The translations under genes were made by a program, and so were the position numbers. A DNA stretch of 64,000 nt from NCBI RefSeq assembly GCF_914271545.1, contig NZ_CAJZAH010000002.1, forward strand, positions 310,001 to 374,000. Reading direction: 5' to 3'. Below are positions 48,507 through 58,627 of the stretch, in pieces (position 1 is the first letter of the stretch; every line of letters starts with the position of its first letter). The notes under the pieces were generated by a model that was not told where the DNA came from, did no database searches, and saw only the letters and a list, made by a program, of their open reading frames with translations. Source of the DNA: Cupriavidus respiraculi. Its GTDB lineage: Bacteria; Pseudomonadota; Gammaproteobacteria; Burkholderiales; Burkholderiaceae.

Positions 48507-49694
48507 TCACAGCCGGCAGCCGCGCGCCGGGTCGGCCAGCGCCTTCACGGCCACCGAGCTGACCTTGTTCTCGCGGCCCTCCACCTTGCGCAGGTAGAAG
48601 TCCTGCACCGGGTTATGCGCGCGCGACAGGGTGAACACGCCGCGCGGGCTGTCCACGCGGGTCGCCTCGATGGCCTTGATCACCTCGGTCTTCTTGCTCA
48701 TGTCGCCCTTGACCGCGCTGGCGCCGGCCGCCAGCATCTGCGCGGCGTCGTAGCCCTGCACCGCGTACACGTCGGGCTGCAGCTTGAATGCCTTGGCGTA
48801 GGCCGCGCGGAAGTTCCTGTCGCGCGGGGTTTCCAGTCCGTCGGCGTAGTGCAGCGTGGTCTCGAGGCCCTGCGCGGCCGCCCCCTGCGCCTCCAGCGTG
48901 CCGTCGGTCAGGAAGCCCGACGCATAGAGCGGAATCTTGTCCTTCAGGCCGGCGGCGGCCCAGTCCTTGACGAACTTGACCGCCCCGCCGCCCGCGAAGA
49001 ACACGAACACGGCGTCGGGCTTGAGCGATGCCACCTCGGTGATCAGCGCCTGGAATTCGACATTGGGGAACGGCAGCGTCAGTTCCTTCACCACCTTGCC
49101 GCCCTTGGCCTCGAAGGCCTCCTTGAAGCCCTTGACCGACTGCTCGCCGGCGGCGTACTTCCAGGTCAGCGTGACCACCTTCTTCATGCCCCGCCCCGCC
49201 ACCACCTGGCCCATCGCGTAGCCGGGCTGCCAGTTCGAGAACGACGAGCGGAAGATGTTCGGCCCGCACAGCGGCCCGGTCGCCTCGTCGGCGCCCGCAT
49301 TGGGAATGATCACCAGCGTGTTGTTTTCCTTGGCGACCTTGACGATGCCCATCTGCACGCCCGAATGCACCGTGCCGATCACCACGTCGACCTGGTCGCG
49401 CTTGATCAGCTTGGTCGCGTTCTCCGGCGCCTTGGCCGGATCGGACTCGTCGTCTACCTTGAAGAACTCGACCTCGCGCCCGCCCAGCTTGCCGCCCTGC
49501 TCCTGCACGTACATCCGGAAGCCGTTCTCGATGGCATTGCCCAGCGCCGCGTAGGTGCCGGTGTAGGGCAGCATGAAGCCGACCTTGATCTTCTGGGCCG
49601 CGGCGGTCTGGGCGCTGGCGGCGCCGGCCATGGCAAGCGAGGCGGCGGCGGCCAGGCAAACCGGCGCGAGGCTGCGCGGAATGAAGCGGTGCAT
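48507..49694 (-). CDS. livK: periplasmic substrate-binding protein of a branched-chain-type ABC transporter
   Basis: A 395-residue binding protein with a signal peptide (MHRFIPRSL... cleaved after ASA near residue 28). The mature protein begins IKVGFMLPYTGTYAALG and has the type I periplasmic-binding-protein fold with GTVHSGVQMGIVKVAKE and GYDAAQMLAAGA. Binding proteins of this subgroup linked to box or other CoA-dependent aromatic clusters usually bind benzoate or hydroxybenzoates; that is inferred from context only. The gene lies between the hydrolase and livH in the same direction. Confidence 0.88.
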   Translation of the reverse strand: MHRFIPRSLAPVCLAAAASLAMAGAASAQTAAAQKIKVGFMLPYTGTYAALGNAIENGFRMYVQEQGGKLGGREVEFFKVDDESDPAKAPENATKLIKRDQVDVVIGTVHSGVQMGIVKVAKENNTLVIIPNAGADEATGPLCGPNIFRSSFSNWQPGYAMGQVVAGRGMKKVVTLTWKYAAGEQSVKGFKEAFEAKGGKVVKELTLPFPNVEFQALITEVASLKPDAVFVFFAGGGAVKFVKDWAAAGLKDKIPLYASGFLTDGTLEAQGAAAQGLETTLHYADGLETPRDRNFRAAYAKAFKLQPDVYAVQGYDAAQMLAAGASAVKGDMSKKTEVIKAIEATRVDSPRGVFTLSRAHNPVQDFYLRKVEGRENKVSSVAVKALADPARGCRL

Positions 49695-49778
49695 GAGTGT
49701 CTCCTCTGGTGGTCAAGCGTTCTGCATCGTCCCGGCCCCCGCGCGTGGGGCCTGCGTGCGAGGCCGGACGGCGCTTGT

Positions 49779-50630
49779 TTATTGTGTGGCGCCAGTGTGG
49801 GCGGATACAAAGCGCACCACGGCGTCCGTCAACGGCCCGGGCTGGTCGCGATGCGGCGAATGCCCGCATCGCGCGAGTTTAAGCAAGGCCGTTTGGGGCG
49901 CATATCGCTGGATACCCTCGATCTGGGCCATGGTCCCGTACTCGTCGTCCTCGCCCTGCACGGCCAGCACGGGGCATTGCAGGCGCGGCAGCAGCGGCCG
50001 CAGGTCCCACTGCCGGAAGGCGGGATCGAGCCAGATGTCGTTCCAGCCCCAGAAGGCGGAATCGACATCGGCGTGGTAACGCGCCAGCCGGGTGCGCAGG
50101 TCGGTGTCGAGATAGGCGGCGCGGGTGGCTTCGATGCTGCGCACCGACACGTCCTCGACCACGATATGGGGCGCCAGCACCACGATGCCGGCCACCGCTT
50201 CGGGAAATTCGGCCGCATGGATCAGCGCGATGGAGCCGCCGTCGCTATGGCCCAGCAGCCAGGGCGCGCCGTGGCGGCGGCCCGGCCCGATCTCCAGCGC
50301 GTCGAACAGCGCCGGCAGCGCCTCGCCGGCCTGCCGGTGCATGAAATCGACGCCCCACTTTTCCTCGGGCGGCCGGGGCGTGGAGCGGCCATAGCCATAG
50401 CGTGACACCACCAGCCCGCGGAAGTCGCCGGCCTCGCACAGCGCCCGGGGGAAATCCCGCCACATGGCGACCGATCCGAGGCCCTCGTGCAGGAACACGA
50501 GCAGCGGGCGTCCGTCGCGCCGCGGGCGCAACCACTGGATTTCGTTGACGATGCGCCGGCCGTCGAAGGCGATTTCGACGAGCTCGATGGGTTCGGCCGG
50601 ATGCGGCGGCATGGCGGCGGCCGCGCTCAC
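49779..50630 (-). CDS. alpha/beta hydrolase of the benzoate cluster
   Basis: A 283-residue alpha/beta hydrolase. The nucleophile elbow is LGHSDGGS, a FLHEGLGSVAMW oxyanion segment precedes it, and the C-terminal ARCGHSPHRDQPG holds the catalytic His. Similar hydrolases are found beside box genes, but their step is not settled; thioesterase or proof-reading roles have been suggested. The GTG at 50630 overlaps the bclA stop (GTGA), implying coupled translation; an ATG at 50612 is an alternative start. Confidence 0.83.
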   Translation of the reverse strand: MSAAAAMPPHPAEPIELVEIAFDGRRIVNEIQWLRPRRDGRPLLVFLHEGLGSVAMWRDFPRALCEAGDFRGLVVSRYGYGRSTPRPPEEKWGVDFMHRQAGEALPALFDALEIGPGRRHGAPWLLGHSDGGSIALIHAAEFPEAVAGIVVLAPHIVVEDVSVRSIEATRAAYLDTDLRTRLARYHADVDSAFWGWNDIWLDPAFRQWDLRPLLPRLQCPVLAVQGEDDEYGTMAQIEGIQRYAPQTALLKLARCGHSPHRDQPGPLTDAVVRFVSAHTGATQ

Positions 50631-52276
50631 ATGGCCGCCGGTGCGGCCGAGGCGTCGGCCGGCGCTGCCGCGCCAGCCGTGCGCGCCTCCGAGCGGCCCG
50701 CTTCGCGCTGGCGCAGGCGGAACCGCTGGATCTTGCCGGTGGCGGTCTTGGGCAGTTCTGGCACGCATTCGATCTGTCGGGGATATTTATAGGGAGCAAG
50801 ACGCGATTTGACGAAGGCCTGCAGTTCGGCGGCCATGCCCTCGTGCCACCGATGGTCCGGGCGCAGCACCACGAACGCCTTGGGCTTGACCAGTTCGTCG
50901 CCATCCGTCACGCCGATCACCGCGGCCTCCAGCACCGCGGGGTGCTGCGCCAGCGCGGCCTCGACCTCGAACGGCGAGACATAGATGCCGCCCACCTTCA
51001 GCATGTCGTCGCTGCGGCCGGCATAGACGTAGTAGCCGTCGGCGTCCCGCAGGTACTTGTCGCCGCTGCGCGTCCACTCGCCGACGAAGGTGTCGCGGGT
51101 CTTGTCGCGATTGCCCCAGTACATCAGCGCGGCGGACGGCCCCTTGATATAGAGATCGCCGATCTGCCCCGGCGCGCACGGCTGGCCGGTTTCGTCGAGC
51201 AGCTTGACCTCGTAGCCCGGCACCGGCTTGCCCGTGGTGCCGTAGCGCACGTCGCCCGGCCGGTTCGACAGGAAGATATGCAGCATTTCGGTGGAGCCGA
51301 TGCCGTCGAGGATGTCGCAGCCGAAGCGCGCCTGGAAGCGCTCGCCAATATCGCGCGGCAGCGCCTCGCCGGCCGACGTGCAGACGCGCAGCGCCACGGC
51401 GTCCCGCTCGGGCAGATCGGGCGCGGCCAGCATGCCGGCGAACAGCGTCGGCACGCCGCAGAAAACCGTGGGCCGCCGGCCGGTCAGCCGCTGGAACACC
51501 GCCTGCGGCGTGGGACGCTCGGCCATCAGCACCGTGGTGGCGCCGACCGACAGCGGGAAGGTGAGCGCGTTGCCCAGCCCATAGGCGAAGAAGAGCTTGG
51601 CCGCGGAGAACACCACGTCGTCCTCGCGCAGGCCGAGCACCTGGCGGGCGTACAGGTCCGCGGTATGGAAGAGATTGCCGTGGGTGTGGACCGTGCCCTT
51701 GGGCCGGCCGGTGGAACCGGAGGAATAGAGCCAGAACGCCATGTCGTCGGGCCCGGTCGGCGCCACGCGCGCCAGCCTGCCGTCGCCGGCCGCCATCGCG
51801 GCCACGGTGTCGGCCTGTGCCGGCGGCTCGCCCGGCGCGGCCACGATCCAGAGCGGGGAGGCGGCCGCCTTGTCCGCGGCCTCGCGCAGCATCGGCAGCA
51901 GCGGGGCGGATACCACGACGGCCCGCGCGCCGCTGTGGGACAGCATATAGGCGTAGTCGTCGACGGTGAGCAGCGTATTGACGGCCACCGGTACCACGCC
52001 GGCCAGCAGGCAGCCGAGGAAGGCCACGGGGAAATCGACGGTATCGAGCGCGCACAGCAGCAGGCGTTCCTCGGCCCGCAATCCGCGCGCGTGAAGCGCG
52101 GCGGCGAAGCCGCGGCTGCGGGCGTCGAGCTCGGCGTAGCTGAGGCTGCCGGTGTCGTCCAGATAGGCGGGCTTGGCGCCGCGCCCGGCGTGCAGGTTGC
52201 GCGACAGCAGGTCGTCCGCCGCGTTGTAGCGAGCCGGCAGCACGGTAATCGCGCCGGCATCATTGGGGGCCGTCAT
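50627..52276 (-). CDS. bclA: benzoate-CoA ligase
   Basis: A 549-residue acyl-adenylate-forming ligase. It has the P-loop-like SSGSTGRPKGTVHTH, the GIGSTEMLHIF motif typical of benzoate/aryl-CoA ligases, the hinge YAGRSDDMLKVGG and the catalytic lysine in KTATGKIQR. It activates benzoate to benzoyl-CoA, the entry reaction of the box pathway. The start is the ATG at 52276, after a promoter with TGCA sites. It heads a leftward operon with a hydrolase and an ABC transporter, divergent from boxR. Confidence 0.93.
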   Translation of the reverse strand: MTAPNDAGAITVLPARYNAADDLLSRNLHAGRGAKPAYLDDTGSLSYAELDARSRGFAAALHARGLRAEERLLLCALDTVDFPVAFLGCLLAGVVPVAVNTLLTVDDYAYMLSHSGARAVVVSAPLLPMLREAADKAAASPLWIVAAPGEPPAQADTVAAMAAGDGRLARVAPTGPDDMAFWLYSSGSTGRPKGTVHTHGNLFHTADLYARQVLGLREDDVVFSAAKLFFAYGLGNALTFPLSVGATTVLMAERPTPQAVFQRLTGRRPTVFCGVPTLFAGMLAAPDLPERDAVALRVCTSAGEALPRDIGERFQARFGCDILDGIGSTEMLHIFLSNRPGDVRYGTTGKPVPGYEVKLLDETGQPCAPGQIGDLYIKGPSAALMYWGNRDKTRDTFVGEWTRSGDKYLRDADGYYVYAGRSDDMLKVGGIYVSPFEVEAALAQHPAVLEAAVIGVTDGDELVKPKAFVVLRPDHRWHEGMAAELQAFVKSRLAPYKYPRQIECVPELPKTATGKIQRFRLRQREAGRSEARTAGAAAPADASAAPAAM

Positions 52277-52368
52277 GTCTCCACTCCTCGTCGCCGGTCG
52301 GGGCCGCGCGTGGCGCGCTGCGAGCCGGCTGTTATGCGGATGGCGTGTATCTCTTGTTTTGTCGATGC

Positions 52369-52396
52369 ATTTTATTTCATATGACCTAATATGCAA
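52369..52396 (-). promoter_or_regulatory. bclA promoter flanked by TGCA sites
   Basis: On the minus strand TTGCAT (52391-52396) and TAAAAT (52369-52374) are 16 bases apart, ~95 bases before the bclA ATG. TGCA occurs within or at the edge of both boxes (52392-52395 and 52366-52369). TGCA repeats are the elements I recall for BoxR/BzdR binding. Confidence 0.6.
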
Positions 52397-52405
52397 GCAC
52401 CGGAA

Positions 52406-52419
52406 TGCACTATATGACA
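52406..52419. promoter_or_regulatory. BoxR-type half palindrome at the boxR promoter
   Basis: TGCACTATATGACA shares its first nine bases with the ideal palindrome TGCACTATAGTGCA seen at boxC. Its end overlaps the predicted boxR -35 (ATGACA, 52414-52419), so bound BoxR would repress its own gene. Confidence 0.65.
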
Positions 52420-52442
52420 CCACCACGTGGCGACCGTATAAT
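52414..52442 (+). promoter_or_regulatory. boxR promoter
   Basis: ATGACA (52414-52419) and a perfect TATAAT (52437-52442) are separated by 17 bases, 56 bases before the boxR ATG. The -35 overlaps a BoxR-like site. Confidence 0.7.
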
Positions 52443-52497
52443 GCCGCCTTCCTCGCCGCGGCTTGCCGCCTCGCCGCCCTGAAGCCCCACCATCCCC

Positions 52498-53466
52498 ATG
52501 CGCCGCACCCCAGACACGCAGACCGTTCCGCCGACCCATGCCGACGATCCTTCCGCGCAGAGCGGCCCCGGCGCGCGCGCGCCGGCCGAGCGCGAGCCGC
52601 GCGACCCCTATCTGACCCAGCTCGGCGAGCGCATCCGCTCGCTGCGCGCGGCGCGCGGCATGTCGCGCAAGGATCTGGCGCGCGGCGCCGACGTCTCCGA
52701 GCGCTATCTCGCCAATCTGGAAACCGGCACCGGCAACGCCTCGGTGCTTCTGCTGCGGCACGTGGCGACGGCGCTGGACGTGCCGCTGCCCGTGGTGCTG
52801 GCCGAGGTGGACGGGCACAACGGCGCGCGCGCCTCGGAATTCGGCCAGCTCGTGCAGTGGCTCGCCCAGCTGCCACCCGCGGATCTGGCAAAGGTGCGCG
52901 ACGCCTGCCGGCTCGCGCTGGCGCCGGCCGAGCCGCAAGTTGCCCGCCACCAGCGGCTCGCGCTGATCGGACTGCGCGGCGCCGGCAAGTCCACCCTGGG
53001 CCGCGCCTATGCGCAGGCGCACGGCCTGCCCTTCGTCGAACTGAACAGCGCCATCGAGCAGGAAGCCGGCGCCACGCTGTCGGAAATCCATTCGCTGTAC
53101 GGACAGGCCGCTTACCGGCGCTACGAAATGCGCGCGCTCGAGCGCGTGCTGCGCGAGCACGACCGCCTGGTGCTGGCCACGCCGGGCAGCCTGGTGTCCG
53201 AACCGGGCACCTTCAACCTGCTGCTGGCCCATTGCTATACGGTCTGGGTGCGCACATCGCCCGAGGAGCACATGGCGCGCGTGGTGGCCCAGGGCGATAT
53301 GCGGCCAATGCAGGGCAACCGCGAGGCCATGGACGACCTGCGCCGCATCCTGACCGCGCGCACGCCGCTGTATTCGCGCGCGGACGCCACCATCGACACC
53401 AGCGGCCAGGACGAGGCGGCCTCGCTGCAGACGCTGGAATCGCTGCTGGCCCAGCGAACGGCCTGA
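52498..53466 (+). CDS. boxR: benzoyl-CoA-responsive repressor BoxR
   Basis: A 322-residue two-part regulator: an XRE-type helix-turn-helix (~43-100, GERIRSLRAARGMSRKDLARGADVSERYLANLE) fused to a shikimate-kinase-like domain with Walker A GLRGAGKST (158-166). This fusion is diagnostic of BoxR/BzdR, where the kinase-like half binds benzoyl-CoA and releases the repressor. The first ~35 residues are disordered and Pro/Ala-rich. It is divergent from bclA and upstream of boxCBA in the same direction. Confidence 0.95.
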   Translation: MRRTPDTQTVPPTHADDPSAQSGPGARAPAEREPRDPYLTQLGERIRSLRAARGMSRKDLARGADVSERYLANLETGTGNASVLLLRHVATALDVPLPVVLAEVDGHNGARASEFGQLVQWLAQLPPADLAKVRDACRLALAPAEPQVARHQRLALIGLRGAGKSTLGRAYAQAHGLPFVELNSAIEQEAGATLSEIHSLYGQAAYRRYEMRALERVLREHDRLVLATPGSLVSEPGTFNLLLAHCYTVWVRTSPEEHMARVVAQGDMRPMQGNREAMDDLRRILTARTPLYSRADATIDTSGQDEAASLQTLESLLAQRTA

Positions 53467-53503
53467 TCCGCCCCGCGCGTTCCGGACACGCCGAACATCG
53501 GCA

Positions 53504-53532
53504 TTGCACCAGCCGCCTCGCTGCACTATAGT
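53504..53532 (+). promoter_or_regulatory. boxC promoter
   Basis: TTGCAC (53504-53509) and TATAGT (53527-53532) are 17 bases apart. The -10 box lies inside the first BoxR palindrome (53522-53535) and the -35 contains another TGCA. Confidence 0.7.
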
Positions 53533-53564
53533 TCATGTCAAACACCAAGACACACTATAGTGCA
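53522..53564. promoter_or_regulatory. paired BoxR operators before boxC
   Basis: Two 14-base near-palindromes, TGCACTATAGTTCA (53522-53535) and CACACTATAGTGCA (53551-53564), each one or two bases from the ideal TGCACTATAGTGCA. Their centres are 29 bases apart. Together the outer halves (TGCACTATAG and CTATAGTGCA) form a perfect inverted repeat. Confidence 0.75.
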
Positions 53565-53578
53565 GCCAGGAGACCGCG

Positions 53579-55351
53579 ATGCCCCCCACGGCCCAGACCG
53601 ATCCGATCGCTCAACCCGCAGCGACCGCCCAGACCGGCGGCAACCACCCCGCCACCCCCGTCAGCCCTGTCACCCCGCGGCAACCCGCCGCCGCCACGCC
53701 GTCCGCGCGCGTCACGTTCGAGCGCCATCCGGACCAGTACCGTCACTGGCGCCTGAGCTTCGATGGCCCCGTCGCCACGCTGACCATGGACGTCGACGAA
53801 GACGGCGGACTGCGCGAGGGCTATGCGCTCAAGCTCAATTCCTACGACCTCGGCGTCGACATCGAACTGCACGACGCGATCCAGCGCATCCGCTTCGAGC
53901 ATCCCGAAGTGCGCACGGTGGTACTGACCAGCGCCAAGGAGCGCATCTTCTGCTCCGGCGCCAACATCTTCATGCTCGGCAAGTCGTCGCACGCCTGGAA
54001 GGTCAACTTCTGCAAGTTCACCAACGAGACCCGCAACGGCATGGAGGACGCCAGCCGCCATTCGGGCCTGAAGTTCCTGGCCGCCTGCAACGGCACCACG
54101 GCCGGCGGCGGCTATGAGCTGGCGCTCGCCTGCGACGAGATCGTGCTGGTGGACGACCGCTCGTCCGCGGTCAGCCTGCCGGAGGTGCCGCTGCTGGGCG
54201 TGCTGCCCGGCACCGGCGGCCTGACCCGCCTGACCGACAAGCGCCGCGTGCGGCGCGACCATGCCGACATGTTCTGCACTACCACCGAAGGCGTGCGCGG
54301 CACCCGCGCAAAGGACTGGAGGCTGGTGGACGAGGTCGTCAAACCCGCGCGCTTCGCCGACCACGTGCGCGAGCGCGCCGCGGCGCTGGCGGCCGGCAGC
54401 GACCGGCCGGCGAACGAAGCCGGCGTGGCGCTGACGCCGCTGTCGCGCCGCGAAGAAAGCGGCGGCTGGCGCTACGACACGGTGCGCGTCCATCTGGACG
54501 CGGCGGCGCGCAAGGCCACCATCACGGTGTTCGGCCCCGGCAAGCACGAGCCCGGGGATCTGCAGGGCATCGTCGCGGCCGGCGCGCAGTGGTGGCCGCT
54601 GAAGATGGCGCGCGAGCTCGATGACGCCATCCTCGACCTGCGCACGAACCACCTCGACATCGGCATGTGGGTGCTCAAGACCGATGGCGTGCCGGCCCAG
54701 GTGCTCGCTTGCGACGCGGCGCTGCAGCAGCACGCCGACCACTGGTTCGTGCGCGAGACCATCGGCATGCTGCGGCGCACGCTGGCACGGCTGGACGTGT
54801 CCTCCCGCAGCCTGTTCGCGCTGATCGAGCCGGACTCGTGCTTCGCCGGCACGCTGCTGGAACTGGCGCTGGCCGCGGACCGCAGCTACATGCTGCATCT
54901 GCCCGACGCCCCGGACGACGCGCCGCGCGTGTTTGCCTCCGCCGCCAACTTCGGCTGGTATCCGATGCCCAGTGGCCAGACCAGGCTGCAGGCGCGTTTC
55001 TACGGCGAGTCCGCGCCCATCGAGGCCGTGCACGACCATATCGGCGCGCCGCTCGATGCGCTCACCGCCGACTCGCTCGGCCTGATCACCGCCGCGCCCG
55101 ACGACATCGACTGGGAAGACGAGATCCGTCTCGCGCTGGAGGAGCGCGCCAGCCTGTCGCCCGACGCCCTCACCGGCATGGAGGCCAACTTGCGCTTCGG
55201 TCCCGGCGAAAGCATGGAGACCCGCATCTTCGGCCGCCTGTCGGCGTGGCAGAACTGGATTTTCTACCGGCCCAACGCGACCGGCGAGCACGGCGCGCTG
55301 AAGGTGTTCGGCACCGGCAACAAGGCGCGCTTCGACTGGGACCGCGTCTGA
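53579..55351 (+). CDS. boxC: 2,3-epoxybenzoyl-CoA dihydrolase BoxC
   Basis: A 590-residue crotonase-superfamily protein that opens and hydrolyses 2,3-epoxybenzoyl-CoA, releasing formate. The first enoyl-CoA-hydratase-like half includes RTVVLTSAKERIFCSGANIFMLG and AACNGTTAGGGYELALACDEIVLVDD; the second half (~from 300) is a divergent crotonase-like repeat. The first ~45 residues are Pro/Ala/Thr-rich and disordered, making it longer than the ~555-residue A. evansii protein. CAGGAGACC precedes the ATG, a ribosome-binding site repeated before boxB and boxA. Confidence 0.94.
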   Translation: MPPTAQTDPIAQPAATAQTGGNHPATPVSPVTPRQPAAATPSARVTFERHPDQYRHWRLSFDGPVATLTMDVDEDGGLREGYALKLNSYDLGVDIELHDAIQRIRFEHPEVRTVVLTSAKERIFCSGANIFMLGKSSHAWKVNFCKFTNETRNGMEDASRHSGLKFLAACNGTTAGGGYELALACDEIVLVDDRSSAVSLPEVPLLGVLPGTGGLTRLTDKRRVRRDHADMFCTTTEGVRGTRAKDWRLVDEVVKPARFADHVRERAAALAAGSDRPANEAGVALTPLSRREESGGWRYDTVRVHLDAAARKATITVFGPGKHEPGDLQGIVAAGAQWWPLKMARELDDAILDLRTNHLDIGMWVLKTDGVPAQVLACDAALQQHADHWFVRETIGMLRRTLARLDVSSRSLFALIEPDSCFAGTLLELALAADRSYMLHLPDAPDDAPRVFASAANFGWYPMPSGQTRLQARFYGESAPIEAVHDHIGAPLDALTADSLGLITAAPDDIDWEDEIRLALEERASLSPDALTGMEANLRFGPGESMETRIFGRLSAWQNWIFYRPNATGEHGALKVFGTGNKARFDWDRV

Positions 55352-55397
55352 GCGCCCGGCACGGACAGCGCAGCACAGAACAGCACAGGAGACCAAC

Positions 55398-56822
<1,425 letters not shown>

Positions 56823-56898
56823 CATCGACGCATCACGAGACCGGCCGGCACAGAACGGCCATGCCCGCGCCAACGGCACGAACACAGGAGACCGCGAG

Positions 56899-58143
56899 AT
56901 GGGCGCCCCCGACATCATCAAGCAGCATCTGATCGACCCGGAAATCTGCATCCGCTGCAACACGTGCGAGGACACGTGCCCGATCGATGCGATCACGCAC
57001 GACGATCGCAACTACGTCGTCAAGGCAGACGTCTGCAATGCCTGCGGCGCCTGCCTGTCGCCCTGCCCCACCGGGGCCATCGACAACTGGCGCACCGTGC
57101 TGCGCGGCCAGGCCTATCCCATCGACGAGCAGCTGCTGTGGGACGAGCTGCCCGGCGAACTGCCGCTGCCCGACGCGGGCGCGCTGGCGGCCGACGCCGA
57201 GGCTGCGGACGGCGCTGCTGGCGCCAACGACACCGCGGCGCCGATCCAGCAGGTGCAGACCAGCACCCATACCTCTGCCAGGGCCCCGTGGTCCGCCGCC
57301 CATCCCTACCTGAACCTGCACACGGTGCGCGAGCCGCTGAGCGCCACCGTGGCCGGCAACTACCGGCTGACGGCGGAGGATGCGTCGAGCGACGTCCATC
57401 ACATCGTGCTGGATTTCGGCAACCACTTCTTTCCGGTGCTGGAGGGCCAGTCCATCGGCATCCTGCCTCCGGGCACCGACGCCGCCGGCAAGCCGCACTA
57501 CGTGCGCCTGTACTCGATCGCCAGCCCGCGCGACGGCGAGCGCCCCGGCTACAACAATCTCGCGCTGACGGTAAAGCGCGTCACCGCCGATCACGACGGC
57601 AAGCCGGTGCGCGGCGTCGCGTCCAATTTCCTGTGCGACCTGGCCAAGGGCGACACCGTGCAGGTGGTGGGCCCCTTCGGCAGCACGTTCCTGATGCCCA
57701 ACCACGCGGCAGCCAGCGTGATGATGGTCTGCACCGGCACGGGGTCCGCACCCATGCGCGCCATGACGGAGCGCATGCGCCGCAACCTCGACCACTTTAC
57801 GGGCCGCCGCCTGCTGTTCTTCGGCGCCCGCAACGCGCGCGAGTTGCCCTACTTCGGCCCGCTGATGAAGCTGCCCAAGTCGTTCCTCGACATCCACTTC
57901 GCCTTCTCGCGCGACCCCGGACAGCCACGGCGCTACGTGCAGGACGCCATTCGCGAGGCCGGTCCCGCGGTGCTCGCCTTGCTCGACGATCCCGACGCGC
58001 ACATCTATGTCTGCGGCCTGAAGGGAATGGAAGACGGCGTGCTGGCCGCCTTCGCGGCCCTGTGCGAGGGCAGCGCCCGGCCATGGGCGGAGCGCGAGGC
58101 CGCGTTGAAGGCGGAAGGCCGCCTGCATATCGAAACTTATTAG
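56899..58143 (+). CDS. boxA: benzoyl-CoA 2,3-epoxidase, reductase component BoxA
   Basis: A 414-residue iron-sulfur flavoprotein that transfers electrons from NADPH to BoxB. Two 4Fe-4S motifs lie at the N terminus (C17, C20, C23, C27 and C46, C49, C52, C56). An Ala/Asp-rich linker (~88-125) leads to a ferredoxin-NADP+ reductase module with the FAD motif YVRLYSIAS and NADP motif [18 protein letters not shown] precedes the ATG at 56899. Last gene of boxCBA; I see no strong terminator before the next gene. Confidence 0.95.
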   Translation: MGAPDIIKQHLIDPEICIRCNTCEDTCPIDAITHDDRNYVVKADVCNACGACLSPCPTGAIDNWRTVLRGQAYPIDEQLLWDELPGELPLPDAGALAADAEAADGAAGANDTAAPIQQVQTSTHTSARAPWSAAHPYLNLHTVREPLSATVAGNYRLTAEDASSDVHHIVLDFGNHFFPVLEGQSIGILPPGTDAAGKPHYVRLYSIASPRDGERPGYNNLALTVKRVTADHDGKPVRGVASNFLCDLAKGDTVQVVGPFGSTFLMPNHAAASVMMVCTGTGSAPMRAMTERMRRNLDHFTGRRLLFFGARNARELPYFGPLMKLPKSFLDIHFAFSRDPGQPRRYVQDAIREAGPAVLALLDDPDAHIYVCGLKGMEDGVLAAFAALCEGSARPWAEREAALKAEGRLHIETY

Positions 58144-58192
58144 CGGCGCCGCTGCCCCACTGGGCAGGTAAGCATCGTTTATTTCCCCTTGC

Positions 58193-58225
58193 GAAACGTG
58201 CGGCCTATAATGTTTCCCGAGAAAC
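58193..58225 (+). promoter_or_regulatory. promoter and GTTTC/GAAAC dyads before the antitoxin gene
   Basis: A perfect TATAAT (58206-58211) is followed immediately by the dyad GTTTCccgaGAAAC (58212-58225), and another GAAAC lies upstream at 58193-58197. The -35 is poor. The dyads flank the -10 and fit an operator for autoregulation by the antitoxin. Confidence 0.6.
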
Positions 58226-58231
58226 CGGAGT

Positions 58232-58627
58232 ATGACGATGCAGATGAGTCAGGTTCCCGAACAGATCCCGGCCGGCAGCCCGGATCCTGGCGTCACGCTG
58301 ACCAAGGCGGTCATGCGCGCCGCGGGGTTTCTGGGCATCAGCCAGGCGGCCGTCGCCAGCGTGCTGGGCATCAGCACGGCGTCCGTCTCGCGCATGGCCT
58401 CGGGGCACTATGTACTCGACGCCCACCGCAAGGAATGGGAGTTCGGCGTGCTGTTCGTGCGCCTGTTCCGCTCGCTGGATGCGATTCTTGGCCACGGCGA
58501 GCAGGCGCGCCTGTGGCTCTCCAATGACAATCTCGCGCTGGGCGGCAAGCCGCTCGAACTGATCCGCAGCACGGAAGGCTTGGTACGTGTCGTTCACTAC
58601 CTGGACGCCACCCGCGGTCGCGTCTGA
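58232..58627 (+). CDS. MbcA/ParS/Xre-type antitoxin
   Basis: A 131-residue protein with an Xre-like helix-turn-helix (AVMRAAGFLGISQAAVASVLGISTASVSRM, ~26-55) and a C-terminal toxin-binding DUF2384 part (LFVRLFRSLDAILGHGEQARLWLSNDNLALGGKPLELI). This architecture pairs with RES-domain toxins. The toxin gene overlaps its 3' end by ~40 bases. The ATG at 58232 is the first of three closely spaced in-frame ATGs (58232, 58238, 58244), so the exact start may be a few codons later. Confidence 0.87.
   Translation: MTMQMSQVPEQIPAGSPDPGVTLTKAVMRAAGFLGISQAAVASVLGISTASVSRMASGHYVLDAHRKEWEFGVLFVRLFRSLDAILGHGEQARLWLSNDNLALGGKPLELIRSTEGLVRVVHYLDATRGRV

Noticed and set aside
48063-50405. 780-codon rightward frame across the ABC transporter region
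   Set aside because: Antisense to livH, livK and the hydrolase, with repetitive His/Gln/Arg composition typical of a shadow frame.
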